A stretch of DNA of 64,000 bases, from assembly GCF_018139645.1 (NCBI RefSeq), contig NZ_JAGSPM010000004.1, positions 310,001 to 374,000 of the forward strand, in the 5' to 3' direction. The notes under the pieces are model-generated. The model was not told the origin of the DNA and made no database searches. It saw only the letters and a program-made list of their open reading frames with translations. Of this stretch, positions 54,514 to 63,428 are shown one piece after another. Within the stretch, counting starts at the first letter, position 1. Each line of letters opens with the position of its first letter. The position numbers and the translations under genes were made by a program. This DNA is from Affinundibacterium baiyunense. GTDB lineage: Bacteria > Pseudomonadota > Gammaproteobacteria > Burkholderiales > Burkholderiaceae_D.

Positions 54514-55722
54514 TTAAGAACTGCGTCCTATCAACTCGCGCAAACGCATTAGTTTTGGCTGCACCACTGGCACCGTTAACATGGTGCTTGCAATTGCCAT
54601 CAGTAACAAAGCGGTAAACGTGGCGTTCGTGATGATGGCTTTATCTAACAAAATATTGGCAAAAATAATCATGATCAGGGCTTTGGTTTGCAGTAACCAG
54701 CCAATGATGCTGGCCTCGCCTTTTTTCCATTTCAGTACACGTCCTGCGATTTGAATGCCGATCAGTTTTCCAGAAACGGAGGCTACCAACAGCGCGAACG
54801 CGGCAATGAACACACTTGCCCCACCCATCGTCCAATTGGTTTTTAAACCGGTACTCAAGAAAAAGACGGGCATCATTACCAGCAAGACATGGTGACGCAA
54901 CGCATCCATTTTTTCTTGATTAAACCAAACCGCATCCATTACAGCACCGGCCAAAAATGCACCTACCATAAAATGTAAGCCAGCCCAATCCGCCGCAAAT
55001 GCACAGATAGCCAACCAAATTAATGCGGCATACCAACGATCTGTTTCTTGTAAGCGCAGCATCAATTTTCTAAACAACCATGCTGCGAAGCCAAATGCCA
55101 TTAGAAAAATAGCTTGACGACCAACTCGAGTCCAATCGAGCAAGATCAAAGCCAATACACCCCAAATCGCAATATCGTCGACACTGGCGTAGCGTAAAAT
55201 CCTTTGTCCTAATGGTTCACGCAAGATCTGCATTTTTTCCATCAACAAAATCAAAATCGGTAAAGCGGTAACTGCACAAGACATGCCGATACCAAGCACG
55301 AATTGCCACGACAAAGCTTTCTCACCAATCCAACCCGCCATCGGCAACATACCCAGCGCTACACCACTACCGACCAGCAATGGCATACCAAGTGCCAATC
55401 CCGCAGTAATTCCACTTTCGCGTTTGTGTTCCCAAGCTTCCTTCAAATCCAATTCAACACCAGCAATCATTACAAAAATCATGACAGCCCAAAGTGCGAT
55501 TCCGTTTAAATGCTGCACCACCACTGGATTAAAGACGAATTGATACACCTCAGGTAAAGCATTGCCCAGCACGCCAGGCCCAAGCAAAATACCCGTGATG
55601 ATCTGTACTACAACCAAGGGGGCGAAGTAATCTGTTTTCCCGAGCCGCCAAATCAGATAAGGCAAACTAAAAATCACGAGCATCGCAATCAGGAAAATTT
55701 CGGTGTTACTCATCATAGTCAT
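54514..55722 (-). CDS. CPA2 family cation:proton antiporter (Kef-type)
   Basis: A 402-residue membrane protein with about 12 hydrophobic helices, matching the transmembrane part of the Kef/NapA-type monovalent cation:proton antiporter-2 family. FMIAGVELDLKEAW near residue 88 and SVDDIAIWGVLALILL near 178 (acidic pair in a membrane helix) are characteristic, as is HFMVGAFLAGAVMD. No RCK/TrkA_N domain follows, so it lacks the usual nucleotide gating. It sits between the halogenase and MFS genes; Kef-type genes appear in some sugar loci without a known role. The ATG at 55722 or 55713 may be used. Confidence 0.82.
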   Translation of the reverse strand: MTMMSNTEIFLIAMLVIFSLPYLIWRLGKTDYFAPLVVVQIITGILLGPGVLGNALPEVYQFVFNPVVVQHLNGIALWAVMIFVMIAGVELDLKEAWEHKRESGITAGLALGMPLLVGSGVALGMLPMAGWIGEKALSWQFVLGIGMSCAVTALPILILLMEKMQILREPLGQRILRYASVDDIAIWGVLALILLDWTRVGRQAIFLMAFGFAAWLFRKLMLRLQETDRWYAALIWLAICAFAADWAGLHFMVGAFLAGAVMDAVWFNQEKMDALRHHVLLVMMPVFFLSTGLKTNWTMGGASVFIAAFALLVASVSGKLIGIQIAGRVLKWKKGEASIIGWLLQTKALIMIIFANILLDKAIITNATFTALLLMAIASTMLTVPVVQPKLMRLRELIGRSS

Positions 55723-55768
55723 TCCAATGCAAATTGAGATTGCAACAAACAGAAAAGCTTAAAAAAAC

Positions 55769-57277
55769 TTAACGCATCGCAGCACAATGCTGAGCAATAT
55801 AGGCAGCATGATCCGGCATCACCTTCACGCACTTGGCGATCACTTCACGCACACTTTCGAGATACTCTAAGGTATCTGCTTCAGTTTGTAGATTGACTAA
55901 AGAATGAAAACTCTCGACTGGCATGTTTTGTCCTTCAAGCACTTGCAGCCAGCCGACTTCAGCAAACAATTCATCATCCACACGCAGTAGACGGCCGCTG
56001 GCTCGATACATTTCCATCTTATGCATCAAGCTTTCTGGCACCGCCATCTCGGCACAATTTTTCCAAAATGGCGCATCTTCACGTTGATTTAATTTGTAAT
56101 GCAAGATCACGAAATCACGAATGCGTTCGTATTCAAATTTGCTTTGACGATTGTATTCACTGATATCGACTTGATTAAACACTTTGCCTGGAAAGAAACT
56201 AATCAAACGCGCGATGGCGGTTTGTATCAAGTGAATACTGGTGGATTCTAATGGCTCCAAGAAACCACTCGCTAAGCCAATCGCAACCACATTCTTATTC
56301 CAACATTGCTTACGCATTCCCGTGGTGAATTTCAACAAGCGTGGTTCTGCCAAAGGTTTGCCATCCAAGTTTGCCAATAAGCTTGCGGCAGCTTCGTCTT
56401 CGCTAGTAAATTGGCTGCAAAACACGTGACCATTGCCAATGCGATGTTGCAAAGGAATGCGCCATTGCCAACCTGCTTTATGCGCTGTTGAGCGTGTGTA
56501 AGGCGTTAGCACTGGTGCCGATTCGCAAGGTACTGCTAGGGCACGATCGCATGGCAAGAAATGCGTCCAGTCTTCGTAACCGGTCTTCAATGTTTGCTCG
56601 ATCAAAAGACCACGGAAACCTGAACAATCAATAAATAATTCGCCAGCAATCACCTCGCCATTTTCCAACACGATGGATTCGATAAAGCCATCTGTATCGC
56701 GTTGCTTTACTTGCGTGATTTTTCCTTCGGTGCGCACGACACCTAGCTTCTCCGCATACTTACGCAGATATTTCGCGTACAAACTCGCATCAAAATGATA
56801 GGCATGAGCGATTTGATTCAATGGCGAATTTTCTACCTCATGATTCGCTGGCATGAACTTATTCGCTTTTGCCGCCATGCGCGTAATCGAATATTCTTCT
56901 AACGGTGCGACCTTGCCTTGTTGGCGAAATTTTTGCCAATATTGGTCAAAACGCACCGTGTAGGTATCTTGACCGATAGTGCCGAAACCATGCATGTAGC
57001 GATCACCAAGTTTGCCCCAATTGACAAATTCAATACCTAATTTAAAGGTGCCTTGGGTTTCTCGCAGAAACTCATTTTCATCAATGCCCAAGACATGATT
57101 GAAGCGCTGTATCATCGGAATCGTGGCTTCGCCCACACCGACAATGCCGATCTCGTCAGATTCGACCACGCGAATCTTGACTTGCCCTTGCAGAGTTCGG
57201 GCTAAGGCGGCAGCTGTCATCCAGCCTGAAGTACCACCACCTACAATCACCACATCTTGAATTAATGGATTATTCAT
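55769..57277 (-). CDS. Flavin-dependent tryptophan-halogenase family protein
   Basis: A 502-residue flavoprotein of the tryptophan halogenase family. The FAD loop is VGGGTSGWMTAAALA (13-18 GGGTSG), with GVGEATIP at 47-54, Lys79 in GTFKLGIEF (same number as the catalytic Lys of PrnA), WQWRIP at 270-275, which marks halogenases versus mono-oxygenases, and EPLEST at 341-346. The enzyme type installs Cl or Br on aromatic substrates using FADH2 from a reductase, which is not encoded here. Members of this family commonly lie next to TonB receptors in Caulobacter, Xanthomonas and relatives without known substrates. Three 11-base repeats lie upstream. Confidence 0.85.
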   Translation of the reverse strand: MNNPLIQDVVIVGGGTSGWMTAAALARTLQGQVKIRVVESDEIGIVGVGEATIPMIQRFNHVLGIDENEFLRETQGTFKLGIEFVNWGKLGDRYMHGFGTIGQDTYTVRFDQYWQKFRQQGKVAPLEEYSITRMAAKANKFMPANHEVENSPLNQIAHAYHFDASLYAKYLRKYAEKLGVVRTEGKITQVKQRDTDGFIESIVLENGEVIAGELFIDCSGFRGLLIEQTLKTGYEDWTHFLPCDRALAVPCESAPVLTPYTRSTAHKAGWQWRIPLQHRIGNGHVFCSQFTSEDEAAASLLANLDGKPLAEPRLLKFTTGMRKQCWNKNVVAIGLASGFLEPLESTSIHLIQTAIARLISFFPGKVFNQVDISEYNRQSKFEYERIRDFVILHYKLNQREDAPFWKNCAEMAVPESLMHKMEMYRASGRLLRVDDELFAEVGWLQVLEGQNMPVESFHSLVNLQTEADTLEYLESVREVIAKCVKVMPDHAAYIAQHCAAMR

Positions 57278-57315
57278 CTTAAGCTCTCGCGCTAAAAAAG
57301 AATTGATGGAAATTT

Positions 57316-57348
57316 GCTTCGATCAGGCTTCGATCAAGCTTCGATAAA
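57316..57348. repeat. Three tandem 11-base repeats upstream of the halogenase gene
   Basis: GCTTCGATCAG, GCTTCGATCAA and GCTTCGATAAA follow one another without gaps (57316-57348), 39 bases before the start codon of the halogenase-like gene. The 11-base period matches the DNA helix, which could suit cooperative protein binding, or reflect slippage. Confidence 0.75.
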
Positions 57349-57502
57349 ATTGGAAAATTTTCTAGAAATCTTAGTGTACTGCACCGCATTCCGAGAAACC
57401 CATTTACCAAACTTATTTTCATCAAGTCTTTTCTGTTTTTTCTTTTTCGATCGTTAATTTCGAAACACAAAGAAACCAACAACATCGACAAAATCAAAAG
57501 CT

Positions 57503-57539
57503 AAAAAAAAGACCCCTGCCATGCCGCGCAGGGGTCTTT
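57503..57539 (-). terminator. Intrinsic terminator after the TonB receptor gene
   Basis: On the minus strand AAAGACCCCTGC pairs exactly with GCAGGGGTCTTT over an 8-base loop, followed by a run of eight T. It lies 13 bases after the receptor stop and limits readthrough into the halogenase gene, which therefore probably has its own promoter in the 274-base gap. Confidence 0.9.
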
Positions 57540-57551
57540 ACTTAGTTCAAG

Positions 57552-60386
57552 TTAGAACTTGTAGTTTGCGCCGAACAGATAAGTTCTACCGTAAGTCACT
57601 TTATTCGTGATCACGTTAGGATCGGTGTTGTACTCTTGGAACGGTGTATTGTTCCAGTTGTTTGCTTGCACCAACAAAGACAATCCTTTCAACCAGCCAG
57701 ATTGGAATTCGTAAGATGCTTGCAAATCAACCAGCGTTTCACCTTTCACCATCGTCAACTGCATATTGTCTTGGTAATCGCTTACTTGACCTAAGAAGTC
57801 AGAACGCTTACGTGCAGCCCAAGCCACTTGGAAGCCATTCTTTTCGTAGTACAGACGCAAGTTCGAAACTTTCTTCGACAAACCTGGCAATGGAATATTC
57901 AAAGATGTCACTGCCACATTACCGAAACCAAATCCTGGCAGAGTAATTTTGCTGGAGGTATCAGAGTGATTCAACATCGCACCGAAACCATCGAGGTATG
58001 AACTAAACATATTGAACGGTACGTTCACAGCCATTTCAAAACCATGGATGCTACCGCCTTCGCCGTTACGTGGCGCAGTCAACAAACCAACTGTTGAACC
58101 TTTATATGCACCAGTTAATGGCAATGGTGTTTTCGCACTAACAAATGGCGCGAAATCAAATGTTGTTGGTGAACGATAGATGTAGGTATCTAAAGATTTG
58201 TAGAAACCTGCGAAGCTGAAATAACCTTTGTTACCAAAGTATTTTTCATACGACAAATCTAAAGCTTTAGCCAGGAATGGTTTCAAGTTTGGATTACCAC
58301 CGCTACCAGTCAAGATTGGATTATTGCCTTGCGTTGTGACTCCAAATGCTTGGCTTGCGCGCATATCGTCCATATTTGCGCGTGACATGATCTTGCCAGC
58401 ACCAACACGGAAGTATTGATCGCTACCCAAATTAAACGACACGTTCAAGCTTGGCAGAATATTGGAGTAAGAAGTTCCACCACCAACCACGCTAGATGGG
58501 CAAGTTGCCGCTGTGATACCTGTACAGTTAGCTAAATCAACTTGGTTACCAGTAGAGGATTGATTGGTATGAACAAATTGCACACCGACATTACCACGAT
58601 AGTTCAAGCCCATCAATTCACCGTCTAAGTCACCCATCGCATAAGCGGTAGTCACTTTTTCATGAACTGACCAATCTTTTGCCAACACTGATGCATCAAC
58701 CCAGCGAGCTAGATCATAAATTGAACCCAAAGAACCTTCTGGATCAAATGAAACAATAGGCAAACCAGTTGTTCCAGCAACACCCACTGCAGAACCAGGT
58801 ACAGTTGCGGTTGCATAGCCGTTAGTGCCTTTTACAACCAAACGACCTTCTTGACCTGCACGAATTTTTTCACGATCTGTACCATTCACGCCAAAACGTG
58901 CAGTCACAATCGGACCAAACTCTACATCACGGCTAGCCGTCAAACGGAAGCTCGTTACTTTGTCATTCACCGTTGGCAGCGCAACATAACCAGCTTGTGG
59001 AGAATCAACGCCACCGCCCCAACCATTCACGTCAGTCAGTTTAGCAACATTGCGATCACCAAAGTTTAAGCTGGTTGTGTACTTCACATCATTGAAGTTA
59101 CCACCATTGAAGCCTGTGTAGCTGATCGAGGAAAGACCAGTTGCGTTACCTGGTTGACCTGCCGTTGTTTCGTAGCGTGATGCGTCTTTTTTCGCTTTGG
59201 AATAAGCTAAATCGGCGTTCAAAGTCCATTCATCCACTTTCAAATCACTATTCCAACCGATGGATGTGAACTTATCTTTTGCAGATTCTTTATGGTTACG
59301 AACAACGCCTTTGTAGTTACTGAAAGTACCTGCTGTAACTACACCATTGACGATAGTTGCATTAGACAACACGCCATCTGGATCATAACCACCAGCAGAA
59401 CCCGCAATCGCACCTTCTAAACCTGTCTTTTTCAAGCTAGAACTACCGGCTGAGTAGAATAAGTCGATTGTCGATTTAAAGTTTTTGTTTGGTTTAAATT
59501 GCAGAGTTGCGGATGCACCATCGCGATCACTCTTACTCGTTTCTGTATCCGCACCGAAACCACCGATGGTCTTAACTTTAGCACCGTTGTAATCGACCTC
59601 TGGAGACCAACCACCCCAAGTATTAAAACGTTGTTGCGCGCCGCCATCTTCTTTGAACTTGGTGAAGCCTAATGACAAACCAATCGTGCGATCTGCGAAT
59701 TGATCAACATAAGAGAAAGAAATACGATCGCCGCTACCTTCTGATGCAGTTTGCACGCCAGTACGTTGCTTACGATATGCGGCAGATACAACTTGCTTGC
59801 CAAAATCGAGTGGCTTCAAGGTGTTCAAATCAATCGTCGCTGCCAAACCTTGACCGATCAAGGACGCATCAGGTGTTTTGTAGATCATGACTGAACCCAT
59901 CAATTCTGCTGGGAACAAATCAAACTCTGGTGCACGTGCATTACCTGTTGACGCTTGTTCGCGACCATTGAGCAATGAACCATTAAATGATGGCGACAAA
60001 CCACGCACACTAATATCGGCTGCTTTACCAGAAGAACGACTACGTTGTGCCGTCACACCTGGCAAACGAGAGATGGATTCTGCAACGCTAGAGTCTGGCA
60101 ATTTACCAATATCTTCAGCAGAAATCGCTTCTACGATGGAGGTGGAGTTTTTCTTCAAAGAAATCGCTGCTTCAATACCACGGCGAATACCAGTCACAAC
60201 CACGGTCTCGGTGGTTTGCTGTGAGTCTGCCTTTGCCGCTTCTTTCGCTGGCTCAGCTTGCTGCGCAAACGCAGCACCTGAACTTAGCGCCAACATCACT
60301 GCGCAACCAGCAGCAATCGGGGTTAACTTGACCATCGCACGGTTCAGACTCGAACTCTGCTGGCGCTTGCTTAAATTCAGTTCCAT
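57552..60386 (-). CDS. TonB-dependent receptor (TonB-Xanth-Caul family)
   Basis: A 944-residue outer-membrane receptor. A signal peptide ends near AAFAQ at residue 42, followed by a TonB-box-like ETVVVTG near 60. The plug domain (about 62-200) contains LPDSSVAESISRLPGVTAQR and ISVRGLSPSFNGSLLNGRE. The rest is a 22-strand barrel ending in a terminal aromatic TYLFGANYKF. The long loops and length fit the family of carbohydrate receptors found in Xanthomonas and Caulobacter. Its position in the maltodextrin cluster and the operators upstream point to uptake of maltodextrin. GGAGATTTAA precedes the ATG. The 537-base upstream gap holds two operators and no other gene. Confidence 0.93.
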   Translation of the reverse strand: MELNLSKRQQSSSLNRAMVKLTPIAAGCAVMLALSSGAAFAQQAEPAKEAAKADSQQTTETVVVTGIRRGIEAAISLKKNSTSIVEAISAEDIGKLPDSSVAESISRLPGVTAQRSRSSGKAADISVRGLSPSFNGSLLNGREQASTGNARAPEFDLFPAELMGSVMIYKTPDASLIGQGLAATIDLNTLKPLDFGKQVVSAAYRKQRTGVQTASEGSGDRISFSYVDQFADRTIGLSLGFTKFKEDGGAQQRFNTWGGWSPEVDYNGAKVKTIGGFGADTETSKSDRDGASATLQFKPNKNFKSTIDLFYSAGSSSLKKTGLEGAIAGSAGGYDPDGVLSNATIVNGVVTAGTFSNYKGVVRNHKESAKDKFTSIGWNSDLKVDEWTLNADLAYSKAKKDASRYETTAGQPGNATGLSSISYTGFNGGNFNDVKYTTSLNFGDRNVAKLTDVNGWGGGVDSPQAGYVALPTVNDKVTSFRLTASRDVEFGPIVTARFGVNGTDREKIRAGQEGRLVVKGTNGYATATVPGSAVGVAGTTGLPIVSFDPEGSLGSIYDLARWVDASVLAKDWSVHEKVTTAYAMGDLDGELMGLNYRGNVGVQFVHTNQSSTGNQVDLANCTGITAATCPSSVVGGGTSYSNILPSLNVSFNLGSDQYFRVGAGKIMSRANMDDMRASQAFGVTTQGNNPILTGSGGNPNLKPFLAKALDLSYEKYFGNKGYFSFAGFYKSLDTYIYRSPTTFDFAPFVSAKTPLPLTGAYKGSTVGLLTAPRNGEGGSIHGFEMAVNVPFNMFSSYLDGFGAMLNHSDTSSKITLPGFGFGNVAVTSLNIPLPGLSKKVSNLRLYYEKNGFQVAWAARKRSDFLGQVSDYQDNMQLTMVKGETLVDLQASYEFQSGWLKGLSLLVQANNWNNTPFQEYNTDPNVITNKVTYGRTYLFGANYKF

Positions 60387-60686
60387 TTAAATCTCCAAAT
60401 GTTTTTTATCACTGCAATCTAGGGGGGGAGGAAATCAACAACTACTTCTTATTTTCAGCATCGAATTCGAATCCATGAACTTTTGGTCTAAATTCAAATC
60501 TTGGCTCAAGTTTGTACCAAAACTAAATTTAGTGTCAATCAGAAAGATGGCAGAATTTAGGAAGTATTTTTGCCTCACTATGAAGAAATCATCTATTACG
60601 TGGCTTGAAAACCACAATCACACCAGCATAATTTATGTAGTCAAACTACATTTTGCAAATTTCATTGCAAAGATTTTACCAAAAAA

Positions 60687-60702
60687 TTCAAAGCGCTTTG
60701 TA
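60687..60702. promoter_or_regulatory. LacI-family operator, TonB receptor proximal site
   Basis: TTCAAAGCGCTTTGTA, two mismatches from the perfect palindrome seen near 19.1 kb. It lies 301 bases before the receptor ATG. A TAAAAT on the minus strand (60673-60678) just downstream may be a -10 box overlapped by repressor binding. Confidence 0.8.
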
Positions 60703-60719
60703 TTTTTCACTCCAATTTA

Positions 60720-60735
60720 TTCAAAGCGCTTTAAT
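60720..60735. promoter_or_regulatory. LacI-family operator, TonB receptor distal site
   Basis: TTCAAAGCGCTTTAAT keeps the core TTCAAAGCGCTTT. Its centre is 33 bases from that of the proximal site, compared with 32 bases for the pair upstream of pgmB. Confidence 0.78.
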
Positions 60736-60863
60736 TTTTCCATCTTTTGGACTGCGGCCAAAAAAATTCAAATAAAAGAAATTCAAAACGAAACCGAATG
60801 CGAACTTAAGACGCAATCAATGACCACACACCCAGTCTAGGATGAAATCTTTGTTGCGCCCAT

Positions 60864-60893
60864 AAAAAAACCGCGATATGCAATCGCGGTTTT
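60864..60893 (-). terminator. Intrinsic terminator after the histone-like gene
   Basis: On the minus strand AAACCGCGAT pairs with ATCGCGGTTT around a short loop, followed by a run of seven T. It lies about 30 bases after the stop of the gene at 60924-61649. Confidence 0.85.
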
Positions 60894-60923
60894 CGACTCA
60901 AACTAGAAAGCTCAGAATGATAC

Positions 60924-61649
60924 TTAGCCCAATTTTGGACGCCCTGCCTTAAGTGTTTGCAAATTTTCCACCAAATTTTTCAGTGTACTGATCGGTGTTT
61001 TCTTCAATAACACTAAACCTACGCGCAATAGCTGACTTTTCTTCACTTCAATCCCTGCGGCGATACAAGCTTTTTTCACCTCTCCTAGCACCGCATACTC
61101 AGCCTCTGGCATCGTAAAGCTATCACGTACTAATTTAGGCTTCTTGACTTTCTCTTTAGGGGTGGATTCAGACTTTGCGCTTGGCACCGATTTCTTCGCC
61201 ACAGACTTGCCATTCTCTAGTTGAACAGCATCTACTGACTTTGCCGCGCCTTTTACAGCTACCTTCTTAGTGACCTTTGCCGCTGATTTAGACTGTGTCT
61301 TCGATGGCGACGTTGGTTTATCAGATGGAGAGTTGATCGCAGGCGCTGCCTTCGCTACTGTCTTCGTTACTGTCTTAGCTGCAGACTTAGCTGCAGGTTT
61401 AACTGAAGCTTTAGTCTCTGACTTATTCACAGGCTTATTTAAAGGCTTAGAAATTGCCTTTGAAACTGGCTTCACAGCTACCTTTGCCACTGCAACTGGA
61501 GTCTTTAACTCATCCGCGCTACGCATTGCTGCCGCCTTTGCCGCTGTGCTCGCAATCGTTTTTGCTGGCACCACGGGAGGTTTAGCCTTCACCGCAGCCT
61601 TCACAACCACTTTTGCCGGCGCTTTTTTCTTCGCTGTCGTTACCATCAT
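60924..61649 (-). CDS. Histone H1-like Lys/Ala/Pro-rich DNA-binding protein
   Basis: A 241-residue very basic protein. Residues 1-165 are repeats of Lys with Ala, Pro, Val and Thr (KAAVKAKPPVVPAKT, KPAAKSAAKTVTK), resembling the C-terminal tail of eukaryotic H1 and bacterial H1-like proteins. The C-terminal 65 residues are a conserved globular part (DSFTMPEAEYAVLGEVKKACIAAGIEVKKSQLLRVGLVLL) seen in Burkholderiales nucleoid-associated proteins. A role in nucleoid binding is inferred. GGAG lies 3 bases before the ATG at 61649 and 6 before the next ATG at 61646, so the second start is likely. Confidence 0.78.
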   Translation of the reverse strand: MMVTTAKKKAPAKVVVKAAVKAKPPVVPAKTIASTAAKAAAMRSADELKTPVAVAKVAVKPVSKAISKPLNKPVNKSETKASVKPAAKSAAKTVTKTVAKAAPAINSPSDKPTSPSKTQSKSAAKVTKKVAVKGAAKSVDAVQLENGKSVAKKSVPSAKSESTPKEKVKKPKLVRDSFTMPEAEYAVLGEVKKACIAAGIEVKKSQLLRVGLVLLKKTPISTLKNLVENLQTLKAGRPKLG

Positions 61650-61798
61650 TAACTCCTTCTCGGTTACTACTGAATTACACTGAATAACTACTGAAAATAT
61701 CTATCAATACAAAATCAACGATACACATCCAAATAAAATAAATAATATAAACAATTTACATCAATAGTAAAAAGAACGCAATTTATTCAAAACTACAT

Positions 61799-63256
61799 TC
61801 AAACTCGAGCACGCACAACAAAATCGATGCCAATTTCGCGCCAACACTCAATTTCCTTACGTAACCAGAAGGCGACTGTCGGATGCAGGCTAACCCAATC
61901 TGGTTTTAATTCCAGCTCGATCTTACTTTTCATCTTGAGACTGAAATCCATGTAATCGAGTTCAACGCGTGAATGCATAAAGCTGACCGCCAACCGTAGC
62001 GCCAACACCGCTTTTGCAAAATCGGCGTCAGCGAATGCATCACCCAATTTTCGTAAATTACCTTTCTGACTTAACACCAAACGACTCATCAACTTTTGTT
62101 CGCGTGTGGTGAAGCCAGGGATATCTGCATTTTCAACTAGATAGCTTCCATGCTTGTGATATCCGGTGTGTGACACCACCATACCAACTTCATGTAGCAG
62201 CGCGCTCCAATACACATAGTTACTTAAGTTATCAGCAGCAGGCTTCAATTGTGCAAATAAGGAACGCGACATATCTGCCACCAACTTCGCACGATTAAGA
62301 TCGGCGCGAAATAAGTTCAACACATCCAGCACGGCTTGTTCGCGTCGATCTCGTTTGGTTGAACGCAAATACAAATCCCACATCACCCCCATACGCAAAC
62401 CCGCTTCGATGGGTTGCAAAACTTGGATATTTAATTCTTGGAATAAACCGATCAAAATCGCTAAACCACCAATCACCATCGCGACGCGCTCTGGCTTGAT
62501 ACCTTGCAAATTCAGATCATCAATTTGTCCGCGTTGTATGCAATAGGCGCGTAATGCCTGCAACTTTTCTAGCGTGACTTCCGCATCACCGAAGCCGTTT
62601 TTATACAAGGCATCAGAGATCGCTCTAACTGTTCCCGATGAACCATATGCATTGCGCCAAAACTCGGGTTGATAAGCTGGCGTGGCATCTTCTAACAATG
62701 ATCGTACCGCTAACACCGCAGCATCAAAGCCCTCTTCCGTGATAACACCTTGCGGAAAATAATGAGAACTATGTTTGACCGTTCCCATTCCAAAGGACTC
62801 AACCTTCACGATCTCATGTCCACGCCCCAAAATAATCTCGGTCGAGCCTCCACCGATATCAATCACCAAGCGACGCTCGGCTGGTATTGCTAACGAGTTC
62901 GACACACCTAGGTAAATTAAGCGCCCTTCTTCTTCACCTGAAATTACTTCAATCGGCAATCCTATTGCTGCTTCAGCTGCTGGCAAAAAATCAGCCGCGT
63001 TCTTTGCGATACGGATGGTGTTTGTCGCTACCACCCGAACAGAATCAATCGCGTAACTAGCCAAGATTTCTTTGAATCGCGCCAAGCAGGCAATTGCTCT
63101 CTGCATCGCTTCCGGCGTTAAGTTTCCATCTTGATCTAATCCAGCAGCTAAGCGTATAGGATCACGTGCGCTACGAATCACGCGGATTGCAGTGCCTTCA
63201 TGACTACCTATATGTAAGCGAAAACTATTTGACCCAAGATCTACCGCTGCAAACAT
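61799..63256 (-). CDS. ppx: Exopolyphosphatase/pppGpp phosphohydrolase (Ppx/GppA)
   Basis: A 485-residue enzyme that removes terminal phosphates from polyphosphate or hydrolyses pppGpp. The actin-like ATPase fold has AAVDLGSNSFRLHIG at the start, VISGEEEGRLIYLGV near 120 and VIDIGGGSTEIILG near 143; SSGTVRAISDAL near 210 follows, then a C-terminal HD-like helical domain (about 305-480). Length lies between GppA and E. coli Ppx. It is a single gene, with the histone-like gene 149 bases downstream. Ppx and GppA cannot be separated by sequence reading alone. Confidence 0.9.
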   Translation of the reverse strand: MFAAVDLGSNSFRLHIGSHEGTAIRVIRSARDPIRLAAGLDQDGNLTPEAMQRAIACLARFKEILASYAIDSVRVVATNTIRIAKNAADFLPAAEAAIGLPIEVISGEEEGRLIYLGVSNSLAIPAERRLVIDIGGGSTEIILGRGHEIVKVESFGMGTVKHSSHYFPQGVITEEGFDAAVLAVRSLLEDATPAYQPEFWRNAYGSSGTVRAISDALYKNGFGDAEVTLEKLQALRAYCIQRGQIDDLNLQGIKPERVAMVIGGLAILIGLFQELNIQVLQPIEAGLRMGVMWDLYLRSTKRDRREQAVLDVLNLFRADLNRAKLVADMSRSLFAQLKPAADNLSNYVYWSALLHEVGMVVSHTGYHKHGSYLVENADIPGFTTREQKLMSRLVLSQKGNLRKLGDAFADADFAKAVLALRLAVSFMHSRVELDYMDFSLKMKSKIELELKPDWVSLHPTVAFWLRKEIECWREIGIDFVVRARV

Positions 63257-63428
63257 GCGCTTTTTCCTTCATACATTGAATACGATGCGGCCATCGACGA
63301 TCTGACCACGAAAGAACTCATCATATCGCACAGCTTGATACTGACAAGTACCCCAGCAATCGGATAAATGATATTAATGATTAATTGTGACGCGAATGTG
63401 ACAGTCTTCCGCGCACGAAATTATTCGC

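Noticed and set aside
60475-60840. A 121-codon plus-strand frame upstream of the TonB receptor gene
   Set aside because: It contains both LacI operators and has a biased, low-quality composition; I treat the area as a regulatory leader.
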